From Pseudomonas sp. Ga0074129 (lineage in GTDB: Bacteria; Pseudomonadota; Gammaproteobacteria; Pseudomonadales; Pseudomonadaceae): a stretch of DNA of 64,000 nt. The position numbers were made by a program, and so were the translations under genes. The notes below the pieces were generated by a model. The model saw only the letters and a program-made list of their open reading frames with translations, had not been told where the DNA came from and did not search any database. Positions 44,329 to 54,370 of this stretch are shown in pieces (position 1 is the stretch's first letter; each line of letters starts with the position of its first letter). The stretch spans positions 1-64,000 of the forward strand of contig LNDO01000068.1 in assembly GCA_001465025.1 (NCBI GenBank). Direction: 5' to 3'.

Positions 44329-46554
44329 TTAGTTCAAGGCGGCGAGCGCAGCGTTGAATGTCGCGCTTGGGCGCATGACCTGACTGGTCAATTGCGGGTT
44401 GGAGCGGTAGTAGCCTCCGATGTCTACGGGCTTGCCCTGCACAGCGCTGAGTTCGGCAATAATGGTCGCTTCATTCTCAGTGAGGGTTTTGGCCAGCGGC
44501 GCAAACTGTGCTTTCAGTTCAGCGTCATCGTTCTGCGCGGCCAGTTCCTGAGCCCAGTACAGCGCCAAGTAGAAGTGGCTGCCACGGTTGTCCAACTCGC
44601 CGGTCTTGCGTGAAGGCGACTTGTTGTTGTCCAGCAACTTACCCGTTGCCGCATCCAGGGTGGTGCCCAGGAGTTTGGCTTTTGGGTTGTTGGTCTTGAT
44701 CCCGGTTTCTTCCAGAGAAACTGCCAAGGCGAGGAATTCGCCGAGCGAGTCCCAACGCAGGTGGTTTTCTTCGATCAACTGCTGCACATGCTTGGGCGCG
44801 GAGCCGCCAGCACCGGTTTCGTACATGCCGCCGCCGGCCATCAACGGCACAATGGATAGCATCTTGGCCGAGGTGCCGAGTTCCATGATCGGGAACAAGT
44901 CGGTTAGGTAGTCACGCAGCACGTTACCGGTCACCGAAATGGTGTCCTGGCCACGAATCAAGCGCTCCATGCTCACGCGGATGGCCTGGTTGTAGTCCAT
45001 GACGCGAATGTCCAGGCCGGTCAGGTCGTGTTCCTGCAGGTAGGTTTCGACCTTTTTTTGCAGCTCACGGTCATGGGCGCGTTCTGGGTCGAGCCAGAAG
45101 ATTGCCGGAGTGCCGGACTGGCGCGCGCGGGTAACGGCCAGTTTGACCCAGTCGCGAATCGGCGCATCTTTGGTCTGGCAGGCGCGCCAGATGTCACCCG
45201 CTTCAACGTTATGCTGCATCAGCACCGTGCCGTCGGCTGCGACGACACGCATGATGCCGCTTTCGGTCAATTCGAAAGTCTTGTCGTGAGAGCCATATTC
45301 TTCGGCCTTCTGCGCCATCAGGCCAACGTTCGGTACGCTGCCCATGGTGGTTGGGTTGAACGCGCCGTTGGTTTTGCAGAAATTGATCATCTCTTGGTAA
45401 ATGCGCGCGTAGGTGCTTTCCGGCATCACCGCTTTGGTGTCTTTGAGTTTGCCGTCTTTACCCCACATCTGCCCGGAGCTGCGAATCATCGCGGGCATCG
45501 AGGCGTCGACGATTACGTCGCTAGGGATGTGCAGGTTAGTGACGCCCTTGACCGAGTCGACCATTGCCATTTCCGGGCGGTGGCTGTAGCAGGCATGGAT
45601 GTCATCAAGAATTTCTTCCTGCTGCGAGGCCGGCAGGGATTTGATTTTGTCGTAGACGCTGCTGATGCCGTTGTTCGGGTTGACGCCCAGTTCTTTGAAC
45701 AACTCACCGTATTTGTCGAAGACATCTTTGTAGTAAACGCTGACAGCGTGGCCGAAGACGATCGGGTGCGAGACCTTCATCATCGTCGCCTTGACATGCA
45801 GGGACCACATCACGCCAGTGTCCTTGCATTCCTGCAGGGTGCGCTCGAAGAACTCACGCAGCTTGCGGCAGCTCATAAACATGCTGTCGAAGACTTCGCC
45901 TTCCTGCAGGGCGAGTTGTTTCTTGACCTTGACTTGGCCGTCCTTACCGACGAATTCAATGCGCACGTCACCGGCCTTGGCCATGGTGATCGACTGCTCG
46001 CTGGAGAAGAAATCACCGCCGCGCATATAGTCGGCATGAGATTGCGAGGCCATGTTCCACTTGCCCATGGAGTGCGGATGCTTACGCACGAAAGCCTTCA
46101 CGGCTGCAGGTGCGCGGCGGTCGGAGTTACCTTCACGTAGTACCGGATTTACCGCACTACCCAACACCTTGCTGTAGCGGGCGCTGATATCTTTTTCCGC
46201 ATCTGTTTGCGGATCTTCAGGGAAGTTCGGGATGTTAAAGCCTTGGGCTTGCAACTCGGCGATTGCGCCTTTGAGTTGCGGCACCGAGGCGCTGATGTTC
46301 GGTAATTTAATGATGTTGGCGTCTGGCGAAGTGGCCAGTATGGCCAGCTTGGCGAGGTCATCGTCGACCTGCTTGTCGGCACCCAGTTGGTCAGCAAAGC
46401 TTGCAAGAATTCGCCCTGCAAGAGAGATGTCGCGCGTTTCGACGGCAATCTCGGCAGAGGCAGCGAAGGCTTCTACAATAGGTAGAAGCGAGTAGGTCGC
46501 AAGGGCCGGGGCTTCGTCGGTGAAGGTGTAGATGATCTTCGAGGGGGTGGACAT
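44329..46554 (-). CDS. idh: Isocitrate dehydrogenase, NADP-dependent, monomeric
   Basis: Monomeric 80-kDa type isocitrate dehydrogenase (741 residues), giving 2-oxoglutarate and NADPH. Characteristic blocks are present: [59 protein letters not shown]-like (here [20 protein letters not shown]), and [10 protein letters not shown]. It is divergent from icd, the unrelated dimeric enzyme, as in P. aeruginosa; the two share the 362-bp intergenic region. Confidence 0.97.
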   Translation of the reverse strand: MSTPSKIIYTFTDEAPALATYSLLPIVEAFAASAEIAVETRDISLAGRILASFADQLGADKQVDDDLAKLAILATSPDANIIKLPNISASVPQLKGAIAELQAQGFNIPNFPEDPQTDAEKDISARYSKVLGSAVNPVLREGNSDRRAPAAVKAFVRKHPHSMGKWNMASQSHADYMRGGDFFSSEQSITMAKAGDVRIEFVGKDGQVKVKKQLALQEGEVFDSMFMSCRKLREFFERTLQECKDTGVMWSLHVKATMMKVSHPIVFGHAVSVYYKDVFDKYGELFKELGVNPNNGISSVYDKIKSLPASQQEEILDDIHACYSHRPEMAMVDSVKGVTNLHIPSDVIVDASMPAMIRSSGQMWGKDGKLKDTKAVMPESTYARIYQEMINFCKTNGAFNPTTMGSVPNVGLMAQKAEEYGSHDKTFELTESGIMRVVAADGTVLMQHNVEAGDIWRACQTKDAPIRDWVKLAVTRARQSGTPAIFWLDPERAHDRELQKKVETYLQEHDLTGLDIRVMDYNQAIRVSMERLIRGQDTISVTGNVLRDYLTDLFPIMELGTSAKMLSIVPLMAGGGMYETGAGGSAPKHVQQLIEENHLRWDSLGEFLALAVSLEETGIKTNNPKAKLLGTTLDAATGKLLDNNKSPSRKTGELDNRGSHFYLALYWAQELAAQNDDAELKAQFAPLAKTLTENEATIIAELSAVQGKPVDIGGYYRSNPQLTSQVMRPSATFNAALAALN

Positions 46555-46916
46555 TTAGAGTTAACTCTCTTCTTTGCTGAGCATGCATAGACACACGACA
46601 TGCACGGGTAGGCGCTGAGGCTCGCGTTAATGAGCCAGAGGTCGAGGTCTTGCTGCGGTGATGTTGGATGCGCTAGTAGAGTGTTGAGCGTTTCGAGCCG
46701 TTGAGCCGCTGTAGCAGTTCCACGGTTTCAAGAGGCGGATAGCTTGGTTAGAAGATCCGCTCCTTATGACCTGTTAGTCATCCTGCGAGTATATCATTGC
46801 GACAGCGCGACGCAGAATGCCTTGGCACATAAGACCAATGAACATATGGTTTCGCCCGATTCAAGTGGGTTACTCTCGAGTGATCTGACTGTTTTAACCA
46901 CAAGACGGAGTCCAGC
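46555..46916. promoter_or_regulatory. Divergent promoter region between idh and icd
   Basis: A 362-bp region with no gene I can support. On the minus strand a TATACT hexamer (46792-46787) preceded by a weak TTCTGC about 18 bp upstream could drive idh with a long leader. No clear consensus promoter for icd was found. GCATG...CATGC near 46581-46604 forms a small hairpin. Confidence 0.4.
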
Positions 46917-48173
46917 ATGGGATACCAAAAGATCCAGGTGCCTGCCACCGGTGACAAAATCACCGTAAATGCCGATACATCCCTGAACGTTCCGAACAAC
47001 CCGATCATCCCGTACATCGAGGGTGATGGTATCGGTATTGATATCAGTCCGGTCATGATCAAAGTCGTCGATGCTGCTGTTGAAAAAGCCTACGGCGGCG
47101 CGCGCAAAATCTCCTGGATGGAAGTATACGCCGGAGAGAAAGCCACCCAAGTTTACGATCAGGACACGTGGTTACCTCAGGAAACGCTGGACGCTGTCAA
47201 AGATTACGTTGTTTCCATCAAAGGCCCGCTGACCACGCCGGTGGGCGGTGGCATTCGTTCCCTGAACGTGGCCCTGCGTCAGCAACTCGACCTGTACGTT
47301 TGCCTGCGCCCCGTGCGTTGGTTTGAAGGCGTGCCAAGCCCGGTGAAAAAGCCTGGCGATGTCGACATGACCATCTTCCGTGAGAACTCGGAAGACATTT
47401 ATGCCGGTATCGAGTGGAAAGCGGGTTCGTCTGAAGCCAACAAGGTGATCAAATTCCTCAAAGAGGAAATGGGCGTCACCAAGATCCGTTTTGATCAGGA
47501 TTGCGGTATTGGCGTTAAGCCGGTCTCCAAAGAAGGCACCAAGCGTCTGGCGCGCAAGGCGCTGCAGTACGTGGTTGATAACGACCGTGAGTCGCTGACC
47601 ATCGTGCACAAAGGCAACATCATGAAGTTCACCGAAGGTGCCTTCAAAGAGTGGGCCTATGAAGTGGCCGCTGAAGAATTCGGTGCGACCCTGCTGGATG
47701 GCGGTCCTTGGATGCAGTTCAAGAACCCGAAAACCGGCAAGAACGTCATCGTTAAAGACGCCATCGCCGACGCCATGCTGCAGCAGATCCTGCTGCGTCC
47801 GGCCGAGTACGACGTGATCGCCACCCTGAACCTGAACGGCGACTACCTGTCTGACGCTCTGGCGGCTGAAGTGGGCGGTATCGGTATTGCGCCAGGTGCC
47901 AACCTGTCCGACACCATTGCCATGTTCGAAGCCACCCACGGTACTGCTCCGAAGTACGCCGGCAAAGACCAAGTGAACCCAGGTTCGCTGATTCTTTCGG
48001 CTGAAATGATGCTGCGCCATATGGGCTGGGTTGAGGCTGCTGACTTGATCATCAAAGGCACCAACGGCGCCATCGGTGCCAAGACCGTGACCTATGACTT
48101 CGAGCGCCTGATGGACGGCGCCAAGCTGCTGTCTTGCTCGGAATTCGGCGACGCCATGATTTCGCACATGTAA
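46917..48173 (+). CDS. icd: Isocitrate dehydrogenase, NADP-dependent, dimeric
   Basis: Homodimeric isocitrate dehydrogenase (418 residues). [20 protein letters not shown] contains the serine that in E. coli is phosphorylated by AceK to divert flux to the glyoxylate shunt. NMYAGIEW-like (here EDIYAGIEW) and [20 protein letters not shown] complete the family hallmarks. It is followed by a strong palindromic terminator. No aceK is present in the window. Confidence 0.98.
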   Translation: MGYQKIQVPATGDKITVNADTSLNVPNNPIIPYIEGDGIGIDISPVMIKVVDAAVEKAYGGARKISWMEVYAGEKATQVYDQDTWLPQETLDAVKDYVVSIKGPLTTPVGGGIRSLNVALRQQLDLYVCLRPVRWFEGVPSPVKKPGDVDMTIFRENSEDIYAGIEWKAGSSEANKVIKFLKEEMGVTKIRFDQDCGIGVKPVSKEGTKRLARKALQYVVDNDRESLTIVHKGNIMKFTEGAFKEWAYEVAAEEFGATLLDGGPWMQFKNPKTGKNVIVKDAIADAMLQQILLRPAEYDVIATLNLNGDYLSDALAAEVGGIGIAPGANLSDTIAMFEATHGTAPKYAGKDQVNPGSLILSAEMMLRHMGWVEAADLIIKGTNGAIGAKTVTYDFERLMDGAKLLSCSEFGDAMISHM

Positions 48174-48191
48174 GCCAAACCGTTGCAGAAG

Positions 48192-48220
48192 AAGGCCGGT
48201 CATATGACCGGCCTTTTTTG
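48192..48220. terminator. Rho-independent terminator of icd
   Basis: Perfect 24-bp palindrome centred at 48203 (AAGGCCGGTCAT with its complement) followed by six T on the plus strand. Confidence 0.88.
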
Positions 48221-48295
48221 TGGGCGATTAACGGCCACAAATGCTGCAAGTGCCTGCTACAAAGCGCTAATCGCGACGAGGCACCGACTCGTGGA

Positions 48296-49603
48296 TCAGT
48301 TGAGCTGTGCGCCCTGGTCGATCCACGTACCGATCAGATCACGTTCTTCCTGGGTCATCTGGGTGATGTTGCCCAGCGGCATGATGTGCGAAGCAACGCT
48401 CTGCGCGTGGATCTTCGCAGCCTGTGCTTTGATCTGCTCCGGCGTGTCGAGGATAAAGCCGGCCGGTGGCGCGCTGAACAATGGGCTGCTTGGCGTGGCC
48501 GCATGACAGACGCTACAGCGTTCCTGAATCACGCTGTTTACCTTGGCAAACTCGACAACTGCTAGCGCTGGTGCGGTGGCTGCAGGTTCAGCGGGTGTGC
48601 TGGCGGGTTCAGCGGCCTTGGCAACATCCGGATGACCGCTCACGGCAGTGGCCGGAATCTTTGCGTAGGTAATGACGGCTGCTTTGGGCGCTTCGGTGCT
48701 GGCGGCCTTCATGCTCGGGCCTGTGACGAACGCCAGGCAGATCATGCCCAGCGCAGCAGCAGGCAAGGTCCAGACGTATTTGCTGCTGTCATGGCGGGTG
48801 TTGAAGTAATGGCGCACCAGTACTGCCAGCATCGCGATGCCCGCCAGGATCAGCCAGTTGTATTGGCTGCCGTAGGTGCTCGGGAAGTGGTTGCTGATCA
48901 TGATGAACAGCACCGGCAGGGTGAAGTAGTTGTTGTGACGCGAACGCAACAGGCCTTTGGCTGGCAGGGTCGGGTCCGGCGTGGTGCCATCTTCGATGGC
49001 TTTAACCAATGCACGCTGCGCCGGCATGATGGTGAAGAACACGTTACCAACCATGATGGTGCCGATAATCGCGCCGACATGAATATAAGCGGCGCGGCCG
49101 CTGAAAATTTGGTTGAAGCCATACGCGGCGGCGATCAGCAGGACAAACAGCACGGCGCCCAGCAGGGCCGGGCGCTTGCCTAGGGGGGAATCGCAGAGGA
49201 AGTGATAGGCCACATAGCCCGCAAGCATCGAGCCGAAGCCAATGGCGATGCCCATGGCTGGTGCCAGTTCGACGCCGGGCTTGATCAGGTACAGGCTCGG
49301 GTTGAGGTAGTAGACCACCAGCATCAGGGCCACGCCCGACAGCCAGGTGGCGTAGGCCTCCCATTTGAACCAGTGCAGGTTCTCCGGCATTTTCGGCGGA
49401 GCCAGTTTGTATTTTTCCAGGTGGTAGATACCGCCACCGTGAATCGCCCAGAGGTCACCAGACAGGCCTTCGCGGGGATTGCTGCGGTTGAGGTTGTTTT
49501 CCAGCCAGACGAAATAGAAGGATGCGCCGATCCAGGCGATGCCGGTGATCATATGGATCCAGCGGATGCCCAGGTTCAGCCATTCAGTCAAATGCGCTTC
49601 CAC
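48296..49603 (-). CDS. puuD: Membrane-bound urate hydroxylase with C-terminal cytochrome c domain
   Basis: Oxidises urate to 5-hydroxyisourate, passing electrons to the respiratory chain rather than making peroxide. At 435 residues it has about eight membrane helices beginning WLNLGIRWIHMITGIAWIGA, with conserved histidines such as HGGGIYHLEKY. An Ala/Pro-rich linker (about residues 305-350) and a cytochrome c domain with heme motif CSVCH (about residue 362) follow. Family known as PuuD. It heads away from icd and begins the purine degradation block. Confidence 0.92.
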   Translation of the reverse strand: MEAHLTEWLNLGIRWIHMITGIAWIGASFYFVWLENNLNRSNPREGLSGDLWAIHGGGIYHLEKYKLAPPKMPENLHWFKWEAYATWLSGVALMLVVYYLNPSLYLIKPGVELAPAMGIAIGFGSMLAGYVAYHFLCDSPLGKRPALLGAVLFVLLIAAAYGFNQIFSGRAAYIHVGAIIGTIMVGNVFFTIMPAQRALVKAIEDGTTPDPTLPAKGLLRSRHNNYFTLPVLFIMISNHFPSTYGSQYNWLILAGIAMLAVLVRHYFNTRHDSSKYVWTLPAAALGMICLAFVTGPSMKAASTEAPKAAVITYAKIPATAVSGHPDVAKAAEPASTPAEPAATAPALAVVEFAKVNSVIQERCSVCHAATPSSPLFSAPPAGFILDTPEQIKAQAAKIHAQSVASHIMPLGNITQMTQEERDLIGTWIDQGAQLN

Positions 49604-49650
49604 AATCAGTACCTCTTTCCCAGTGTCGGCACGCCGATGCTGGGCTTCTC

Positions 49651-50154
49651 TTATTGGTGGGGGGCGAGGAGCAGCAGCTCGTCGTCGGTAAAGAAATGCT
49701 CATCGCAGTTGTTGCCAGAACCACTGCGATCAACCACCAGGAAGTCATCCCGCTTTTCGATCGTCAGCACCGGGTGGTGCCATACGCCGCGATGGTAATT
49801 AATGCCCTGCCTGCCGTTGCTGCGGAAGGCGCGGACCAACTCTGATTCAGGTGCATCGCCAAGTGGCGCGACCACAATCAGAAAGGGGTTGCCGAGCAGT
49901 GGGATAAACGCCTGACTGCCCTGCGGATGACGCTCCAGCATGCGAACGGTCAGCGGCATATCCAGGGCCTCGGCACTGAAGATGCTGATGATCGCCTTAT
50001 CCTCTGGCTGTGCGGTCTCGACCGTGGCCAGTTTGTGATAACGGCGCGTGGAGCCGTTGTTGATCATGAAGAATTCGCTGCCTTCGGTTTCGATAACGTC
50101 ACCAAAGGGGGCGAAGGCTTCTTTGCTCAGCGGCTCGATGATCAATGTGCGCAT
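49651..50154 (-). CDS. allA: Ureidoglycolate lyase
   Basis: Splits ureidoglycolate into glyoxylate and urea, the last step of the urate pathway here. The 167-residue protein starts at MRTLIIEPLSKEAFAPFGDVIE; the family's FRSNGRQGINYHRGVWHHPV block with metal/substrate-binding histidines is intact. An upstream open frame adds 13 unrelated residues. It follows alc after a perfect 10-bp hairpin. Confidence 0.95.
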   Translation of the reverse strand: MRTLIIEPLSKEAFAPFGDVIETEGSEFFMINNGSTRRYHKLATVETAQPEDKAIISIFSAEALDMPLTVRMLERHPQGSQAFIPLLGNPFLIVVAPLGDAPESELVRAFRSNGRQGINYHRGVWHHPVLTIEKRDDFLVVDRSGSGNNCDEHFFTDDELLLLAPHQ

Positions 50155-50181
50155 GGCTGGTCTTCTGTTCGTTCGTTTATG

Positions 50182-50204
50182 CCCCTCTCCCAATGGGAGA
50201 GGGG
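50182..50204. repeat. Perfect hairpin between alc and allA
   Basis: CCCCTCTCCC (50182-50191) and its complement (50195-50204) form a 10-bp stem with a 3-nt loop. Elements of this CCCCTCTCCC-type sequence are common between Pseudomonas genes. On the operon strand no T run follows, so it may set relative transcript levels by processing or 3' protection. Confidence 0.5.
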
Positions 50205-50213
50205 TTTATTGGC

Positions 50214-51209
50214 TTACTTGGCGACTTTGCCGAACAGGCGCAGGCGACTGATACCACCGTCTGGGAACACGTTCACCCGTACGTGGGTGATCGGGCCCAG
50301 CGCCTTGATCTGCACGCTGAACTCGTGCTCGGCGTGCATCTGCAGCTTCTGGCTTGGCAGCAGCTCGCGCCAGAACAGGCTCTGGGTTTCGATCTGGCTG
50401 TCGGTGCCGCCTTTAACGAATGCCCCTTGGATCGAGCAGCTGTCCGGGTAGTTGCCTTTGAAGTGCAGGGTGTCGACGACGATGCGCTCGATTTCACCCG
50501 GATGGCCGAGGGCGACAATCACCCAGTCGTTACCTGGTGTACGGCGGCGTGCGGTTTCCCAACCATCGCCCATGTTGATGCCACGGCCCGGGTTGAGGAT
50601 GTTGCTCATGCGGCCGAAGTGTTCGTCCGAGCAGGCCAGGGCGCGACCGCCATTCAGTGCGGAAGCCAAGTCAACTTCTTCGTCGTCAGCGACGTTAGAC
50701 CAGTCGCGGAACGGCACGCCGTAGACGCGCAGACGAGCGACGCCGCCGTCCGGATAGATGTTGAAGCGCAGGTGGGTGAAGGCCTGAACATTGGCGATTT
50801 CATGATAGTGGTGGCTGTTGCCTTGCAGTTCGACTGCGCCCAGCACTTCAGTCCACTCGGTGGCATCGGTGGGGTCGCCTTCAGCAACAAAGCAGCCTTC
50901 CAGGGACGCCGATGGTGGGAAGTTACCGGTGAAGAAGCTGGTGTCGATATCCACACCCTTGATCGAGCCCGGTACACCCAGGCGGATTACTGCGCTGTCG
51001 TAACCTTCGAAACGCTTACGACGCGACTCCCAGCCATCCATCCACTTGCCGTTGTCATCGAAAACGCCTTCCTTCCATACCGCTGGGGTCGGCTGGAACA
51101 GGCGGTTAACGTCGGCGAACCAGTCGTCGGTGACTGAGATGGCTTTGGTGCCCAAGCGTGCGTCGGCGAGGTTGACGTATTTCTCAAAGGGTACGGCGTA
51201 AGCTTTCAT
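50214..51209 (-). CDS. alc: Allantoicase
   Basis: Hydrolyses allantoate to ureidoglycolate and urea. The 331-residue protein shows the internal duplication typical of the family: [31 protein letters not shown] in the N-half, and [29 protein letters not shown] in the C-half. The N-terminus is [20 protein letters not shown]. The purine genes uraD, alc and allA follow one another downstream of puuE. Confidence 0.97.
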   Translation of the reverse strand: MKAYAVPFEKYVNLADARLGTKAISVTDDWFADVNRLFQPTPAVWKEGVFDDNGKWMDGWESRRKRFEGYDSAVIRLGVPGSIKGVDIDTSFFTGNFPPSASLEGCFVAEGDPTDATEWTEVLGAVELQGNSHHYHEIANVQAFTHLRFNIYPDGGVARLRVYGVPFRDWSNVADDEEVDLASALNGGRALACSDEHFGRMSNILNPGRGINMGDGWETARRRTPGNDWVIVALGHPGEIERIVVDTLHFKGNYPDSCSIQGAFVKGGTDSQIETQSLFWRELLPSQKLQMHAEHEFSVQIKALGPITHVRVNVFPDGGISRLRLFGKVAK

Positions 51210-51260
51210 GAAATGTCTGCCTTAAATGATGGCGTTGGGGGAGAGCGGAGTGCTTGCGCC

Positions 51261-51776
51261 TTACAGCTGCTGCAAGCGGAACAGCGCGATCTTGTTGATC
51301 TCGGCCAGTGCGCGGGCGAATTCCTGCTCCGGGGAGTTATGAATCCGCTCCTCGAAGGCCGCCAGGATCTGATGCCGATTACTGCCTTTCACCGCCATGA
51401 TGAAGGGGAAGCCGAACTTGGCTTTGTAGGCATTGTTCAGTTCGGTAAAGCGGGCGAACTCTTCTGCGGTGCATTCATGAATGCCCGCACCAGCCTGCTC
51501 CGACGTGCTTGATGCGGTCAACTCACCGCGTATGGCTGCCTTGCCGGCCAGGTCCGGGTGAGCATTGATCAGCGCCAGTTGTGCAGCGTGGCTGGCACTG
51601 AGCAACAGGTCGGCCATGCGCTGATGCAGGCCGTCGATGTTATTGATGCTCTCGTCCTGGCCCAGGTCAAAAGCCTTTTCGGCGACCCAGGGCGAGTGCT
51701 CGTAGATATCAGCGAAGACTTTGACGAAGTCTTCACGGCTTAGACGGGACGGGGTCAGGGTTTGAAAACGGCTCAT
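51261..51776 (-). CDS. uraD: OHCU decarboxylase
   Basis: Converts 2-oxo-4-hydroxy-4-carboxy-5-ureidoimidazoline to S-allantoin. The 171-residue protein has the conserved YEHSPWVAEKAF, NAHPDLAGKAAIRGELTASS and ELNNAYKAKFGFPFIMAVKG segments. The catalytic His lies in the first part of the NAHPDLAGK block. It overlaps puuE by 4 nt (ATGA). Confidence 0.95.
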   Translation of the reverse strand: MSRFQTLTPSRLSREDFVKVFADIYEHSPWVAEKAFDLGQDESINNIDGLHQRMADLLLSASHAAQLALINAHPDLAGKAAIRGELTASSTSEQAGAGIHECTAEEFARFTELNNAYKAKFGFPFIMAVKGSNRHQILAAFEERIHNSPEQEFARALAEINKIALFRLQQL

Positions 51777-52714
51777 TTAGAGCGCTCCTTGGATGGCTCT
51801 TGCAGCGGATGGGTCGCGTGCCAGTGTTTGGCGATGTCGACGCGGCGGGCGCACCAGACTTTTTCGTGGCTCTGCACGTATTCAAGGAAGCGCGCCAGTG
51901 ACGCCAGCCGCGCCGGACGGCCGAGCAGGCGGCAATGCATGCCGATTGAGAGCATTTTCGGTGCGCCGGCCACGCCTTCGGCATACAGCACATCGAAGGC
52001 GTCTTTCAGGTATTCGAAGAAGTCATCGCCCTTGTTGAAGCCCTGCACCTGGGTGAAACGCATGTCGTTGGTGTCGAGTGTGTAAGGGATCACCAGGTGT
52101 GGTTTGTCCACGGTGCTGGCCGGGTCCCAGTAGGGCAGGTCGTCGTCGTAGGTGTCGCTGTCATACAGAAAGCCACCTTCTTCACGGACAAGACGGCGGG
52201 TGTTCGGGCCGAGGCGGCCGGTGTACCAGCCCACCGGGCGTTCGCCGGTCAGTGCGGTCAGGATGCGGATGGCTTCGAGCATATGCTCGCGCTCTTCGGC
52301 TTCGCTCATGTTCTGGTAGTCGATCCAGCGGTAACCGTGGCTGCAGATCTCGTGGCCTGCGGCGGCCATCGCTTTGATGGCATCTGGGTGACGCTGGGCG
52401 GCCATGGCCACGGCAAATATAGTCAGCGGGATGTTGTGTTTCTGGAATAGGTTGAGCAAACGCCAGACGCCGGCACGGCTGCCATACTCGTAAAGCGACT
52501 CCATGCACAGATTGCGCTGGCCTTGCAGCGGCTGTGCGGAAACCATCTCGGAGAGGAACGCCTCGGACTCCTTGTCGCCGTGCAGGATGTTGCGCTCGCC
52601 GCCTTCCTCGTAATTGAGAACAAACGACAGGGCGATGCGCGCATCATTCGGCCAGTGCGGATGAGGTGGGTTGTTGGCGTAACCGATCAGGTCGCGTGGG
52701 TAGTCAGCGCTCAC
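51773..52714 (-). CDS. puuE: Allantoinase, PuuE type (polysaccharide-deacetylase fold)
   Basis: Cofactor-independent allantoinase of the NodB/polysaccharide deacetylase fold, unrelated to the amidohydrolase AllB. Start chosen at GTG 52714 (VSADYPRDLIGYANNPPHP) because AAGGAAG lies upstream and homologues begin there; a longer open frame adds 27 low-complexity residues. The 313-residue protein carries ALSFVLNYEEGGERN and HEICSHGYRWIDYQ. It is the first gene of the minus-strand allantoin operon and faces uraH across a region with two operator-like sites. Confidence 0.93.
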   Translation of the reverse strand: MSADYPRDLIGYANNPPHPHWPNDARIALSFVLNYEEGGERNILHGDKESEAFLSEMVSAQPLQGQRNLCMESLYEYGSRAGVWRLLNLFQKHNIPLTIFAVAMAAQRHPDAIKAMAAAGHEICSHGYRWIDYQNMSEAEEREHMLEAIRILTALTGERPVGWYTGRLGPNTRRLVREEGGFLYDSDTYDDDLPYWDPASTVDKPHLVIPYTLDTNDMRFTQVQGFNKGDDFFEYLKDAFDVLYAEGVAGAPKMLSIGMHCRLLGRPARLASLARFLEYVQSHEKVWCARRVDIAKHWHATHPLQEPSKERSK

Positions 52715-52785
52715 TGTTGTCTTCCTTCTTGTTGTTTGTGGCTGTCGGGGCGGGCATGAATGTGCTGCGCAACTGTGATGGGTAA

Positions 52786-52795
52786 TTGTATACAA
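52786..52795. promoter_or_regulatory. GntR-type operator candidate 1 (puuE side)
   Basis: Perfect palindrome TTGTATACAA, 71 bp upstream of the puuE GTG. The TTGTNTACAA form fits binding sites of FCD-type GntR regulators, and the local GntR gene at 55188 is of that type. Confidence 0.55.
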
Positions 52796-52965
52796 AGTGA
52801 GTTGCTTCTTGTAAATGTAAAATTAACTTATTTCGCGAAATTTTGCCTTAATGCTGAATCTGTCCAGTGCGTCAGCTGTTGCTGTGCAAAAGCAGTGCTT
52901 GCAAGCAATTATGGCCGATTTGCTGCTCTTTTACGGTGCGCTGGGCAGTCGTTATGATCGATTTA

Positions 52966-52975
52966 TTGTGTACAT
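52966..52975. promoter_or_regulatory. GntR-type operator candidate 2 (uraH side)
   Basis: TTGTGTACAT, one position off a perfect palindrome at its end, in AT-rich sequence about 150 bp upstream of uraH. Confidence 0.45.
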
Positions 52976-53125
52976 ATTTATATTAAAGTGTCTTATTTTT
53001 TAATTTCAGCATGCTATGCTTCAGCTCAGTCGAGGCTGCTCAGCCTGATAAATCTGCTGAATTCAATAAAAGTAGAGGAGGTGCGGCGTCTGCGTTGGGG
53101 TTAACTGCGCAGGTGCCCATAAGCG

Positions 53126-53479
53126 ATGGGACGATTGACCACGCACGTACTGGATGCCGCCCACGGTTGCCCAGGCAGCGAACTGAAGATTGAGTTGTAT
53201 CGCGTTGATGGGGCTCAGCTTGAGCTGCTCAATTGTGTTGTCACCAACCACGACGGGCGTTGTGATGCGCCGGTTCTGCAAGGTGATGAATACCGCAGTG
53301 GCGTTTATCAGTTGCACTTCCATGCCGGCGATTACTACCGCGCCCGCGGCGTCGATTTGCCTGAGCAGGCCTTTCTCGATGTTGTAGTGCTGCGCTTCGG
53401 CATCGATGCCGAGCAGGAGCATTACCACGTGCCGTTGCTGATTTCCCCTTACAGCTACTCGACCTACCGCGGCAGCTGA
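53126..53479 (+). CDS. uraH: 5-hydroxyisourate hydrolase (transthyretin-like)
   Basis: Hydrolyses 5-hydroxyisourate, product of PuuD, to OHCU. The 117-residue protein has the N-terminal motif LTTHVLDAAHG and the C-terminal tetrapeptide YRGS that define bacterial HIU hydrolases. The start ATG at 53126 lacks a strong nearby Shine-Dalgarno. It stands alone, divergent from puuE, and is followed by a terminator. Confidence 0.95.
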   Translation: MGRLTTHVLDAAHGCPGSELKIELYRVDGAQLELLNCVVTNHDGRCDAPVLQGDEYRSGVYQLHFHAGDYYRARGVDLPEQAFLDVVVLRFGIDAEQEHYHVPLLISPYSYSTYRGS

Positions 53480-53520
53480 ACCGTTTCCTTGTCCCCCTCT
53501 GACTAAGTTTAAGAGTCCCT

Positions 53521-53548
53521 AGCCCCTGCATGCTGCGGGCTTTTTTTT
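53521..53548 (+). terminator. Terminator of uraH
   Basis: AGCCC (53521-53525) pairs with GGGCT (53537-53541), with a run of eight T overlapping its end. Confidence 0.75.
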
Positions 53549-53573
53549 GCCTGCGATTTGCCCAGGCGCTAGG

Positions 53574-53637
53574 TAGGAGCGGCGGGGACTCCTAGTTCAT
53601 GCCCGTGCTATCGGGTCGCGGGCATGGCCCGCTCCTA
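53574..53637. repeat. REP-like element
   Basis: TAGGAGCGGC at 53574 is matched by GCCCGCTCCTA ending at 53637, and an inner CATGCCCG/CGGGCATG pair lies between. TAGGAGCGG...CCGCTCCTA is the core of a REP family widespread in Pseudomonas intergenic DNA. Confidence 0.7.
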
Positions 53638-53676
53638 GAGGTCGTGACGTGGATAAACCTTGGCAGGTTGTCGCTT

Positions 53677-54303
53677 TCAGCGGCTAAGCAGTGAGGCAGC
53701 CCCAGCGCCGCCAAACAATCCCGCGCTGATACGGTTAAACCAAACTTGGCCCTTGCCCGACCGCAAGTAGCTCGCTGCGCCCTGGGCGCTGAGGCCGTAG
53801 AACAGCTTGCAGGCCAGATCCAGTACAGCCCAGGTGGCGATCATCACCAGCAACTGGCTGAGCATCGAGCGCTCGGCACTGATGAACTGCGGCAGAAAGG
53901 CGGCAAAAAACAGAATGTCTTTGGGGTTGCTAGCACCCAGGCCGAAGGCCTTCCAGAACATGGCGCGAAAGCTCGGGTTGACTGGCTGCTCTTCGGCGGT
54001 CACTGGTTTGGCAGCTTTTCGCGATTCCTGCCAGCTTTGCCAGGCGAGGTAGAACAGATAGAACGCGCCCACAATCTTCAGCAAGCTGAACAGTTGTTCC
54101 GAGGCCATTAACAATGCACCAAGGCCAAGCGCCGAAGCGCTCAGCAGGCAGATCGAGGCTGACACACCGCCAATAAAAGCCGGTGCCGAGCGGCGCAGGC
54201 CATAGTTCAGGCTGTTGCTGACCATCAACAGTGATAATGGGCCGGGGATTAGAATCACCACCAGTGAAGCGCTTGCGAACAACAGCCAGGTTTCCAGACT
54301 CAT
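53677..54303 (-). CDS. LysE/RhtB-family amino-acid exporter
   Basis: Predicted inner-membrane exporter of 208 residues with the LysE N-terminal motif ILIPGPLSLLMVSNSLNYG and about six membrane spans (for example FSLLKIVGAFYLFYLAWQSW). LysE/RhtB proteins export amino acids or homoserine lactones. Its place between uraH and the regulator is where I would expect a nucleobase permease in a Pseudomonas purine cluster, but nothing links it to purines by sequence. Confidence 0.88.
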   Translation of the reverse strand: MSLETWLLFASASLVVILIPGPLSLLMVSNSLNYGLRRSAPAFIGGVSASICLLSASALGLGALLMASEQLFSLLKIVGAFYLFYLAWQSWQESRKAAKPVTAEEQPVNPSFRAMFWKAFGLGASNPKDILFFAAFLPQFISAERSMLSQLLVMIATWAVLDLACKLFYGLSAQGAASYLRSGKGQVWFNRISAGLFGGAGAASLLSR

Positions 54304-54370
54304 GAGTGACTCTCCAAATGTGTCAACGCATCGATGTTTGTATCAGGACTTAATGACTCGCCAGCCCGCC

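Larger units (their letters stand above)
52715..53125. promoter_or_regulatory. Divergent control region between puuE and uraH
   Basis: A 411-bp AT-rich region with no gene I support. It contains two copies of a palindromic element, TTGTATACAA (52786-52795) and TTGTGTACAT (52966-52975), whose centres are 180 bp apart. Both are also found upstream of the GntR gene. AAAGTAGAGGAGGTGCG near 53069 is a strong purine-rich tract but is about 45 nt before the uraH ATG. Confidence 0.6.

Noticed and set aside
49182-49203. Purine-rich repeats and short inverted repeats inside coding genes as possible operators
   Set aside because: They fall within conserved codons of puuD and similar genes; no reason to invoke function beyond coding.
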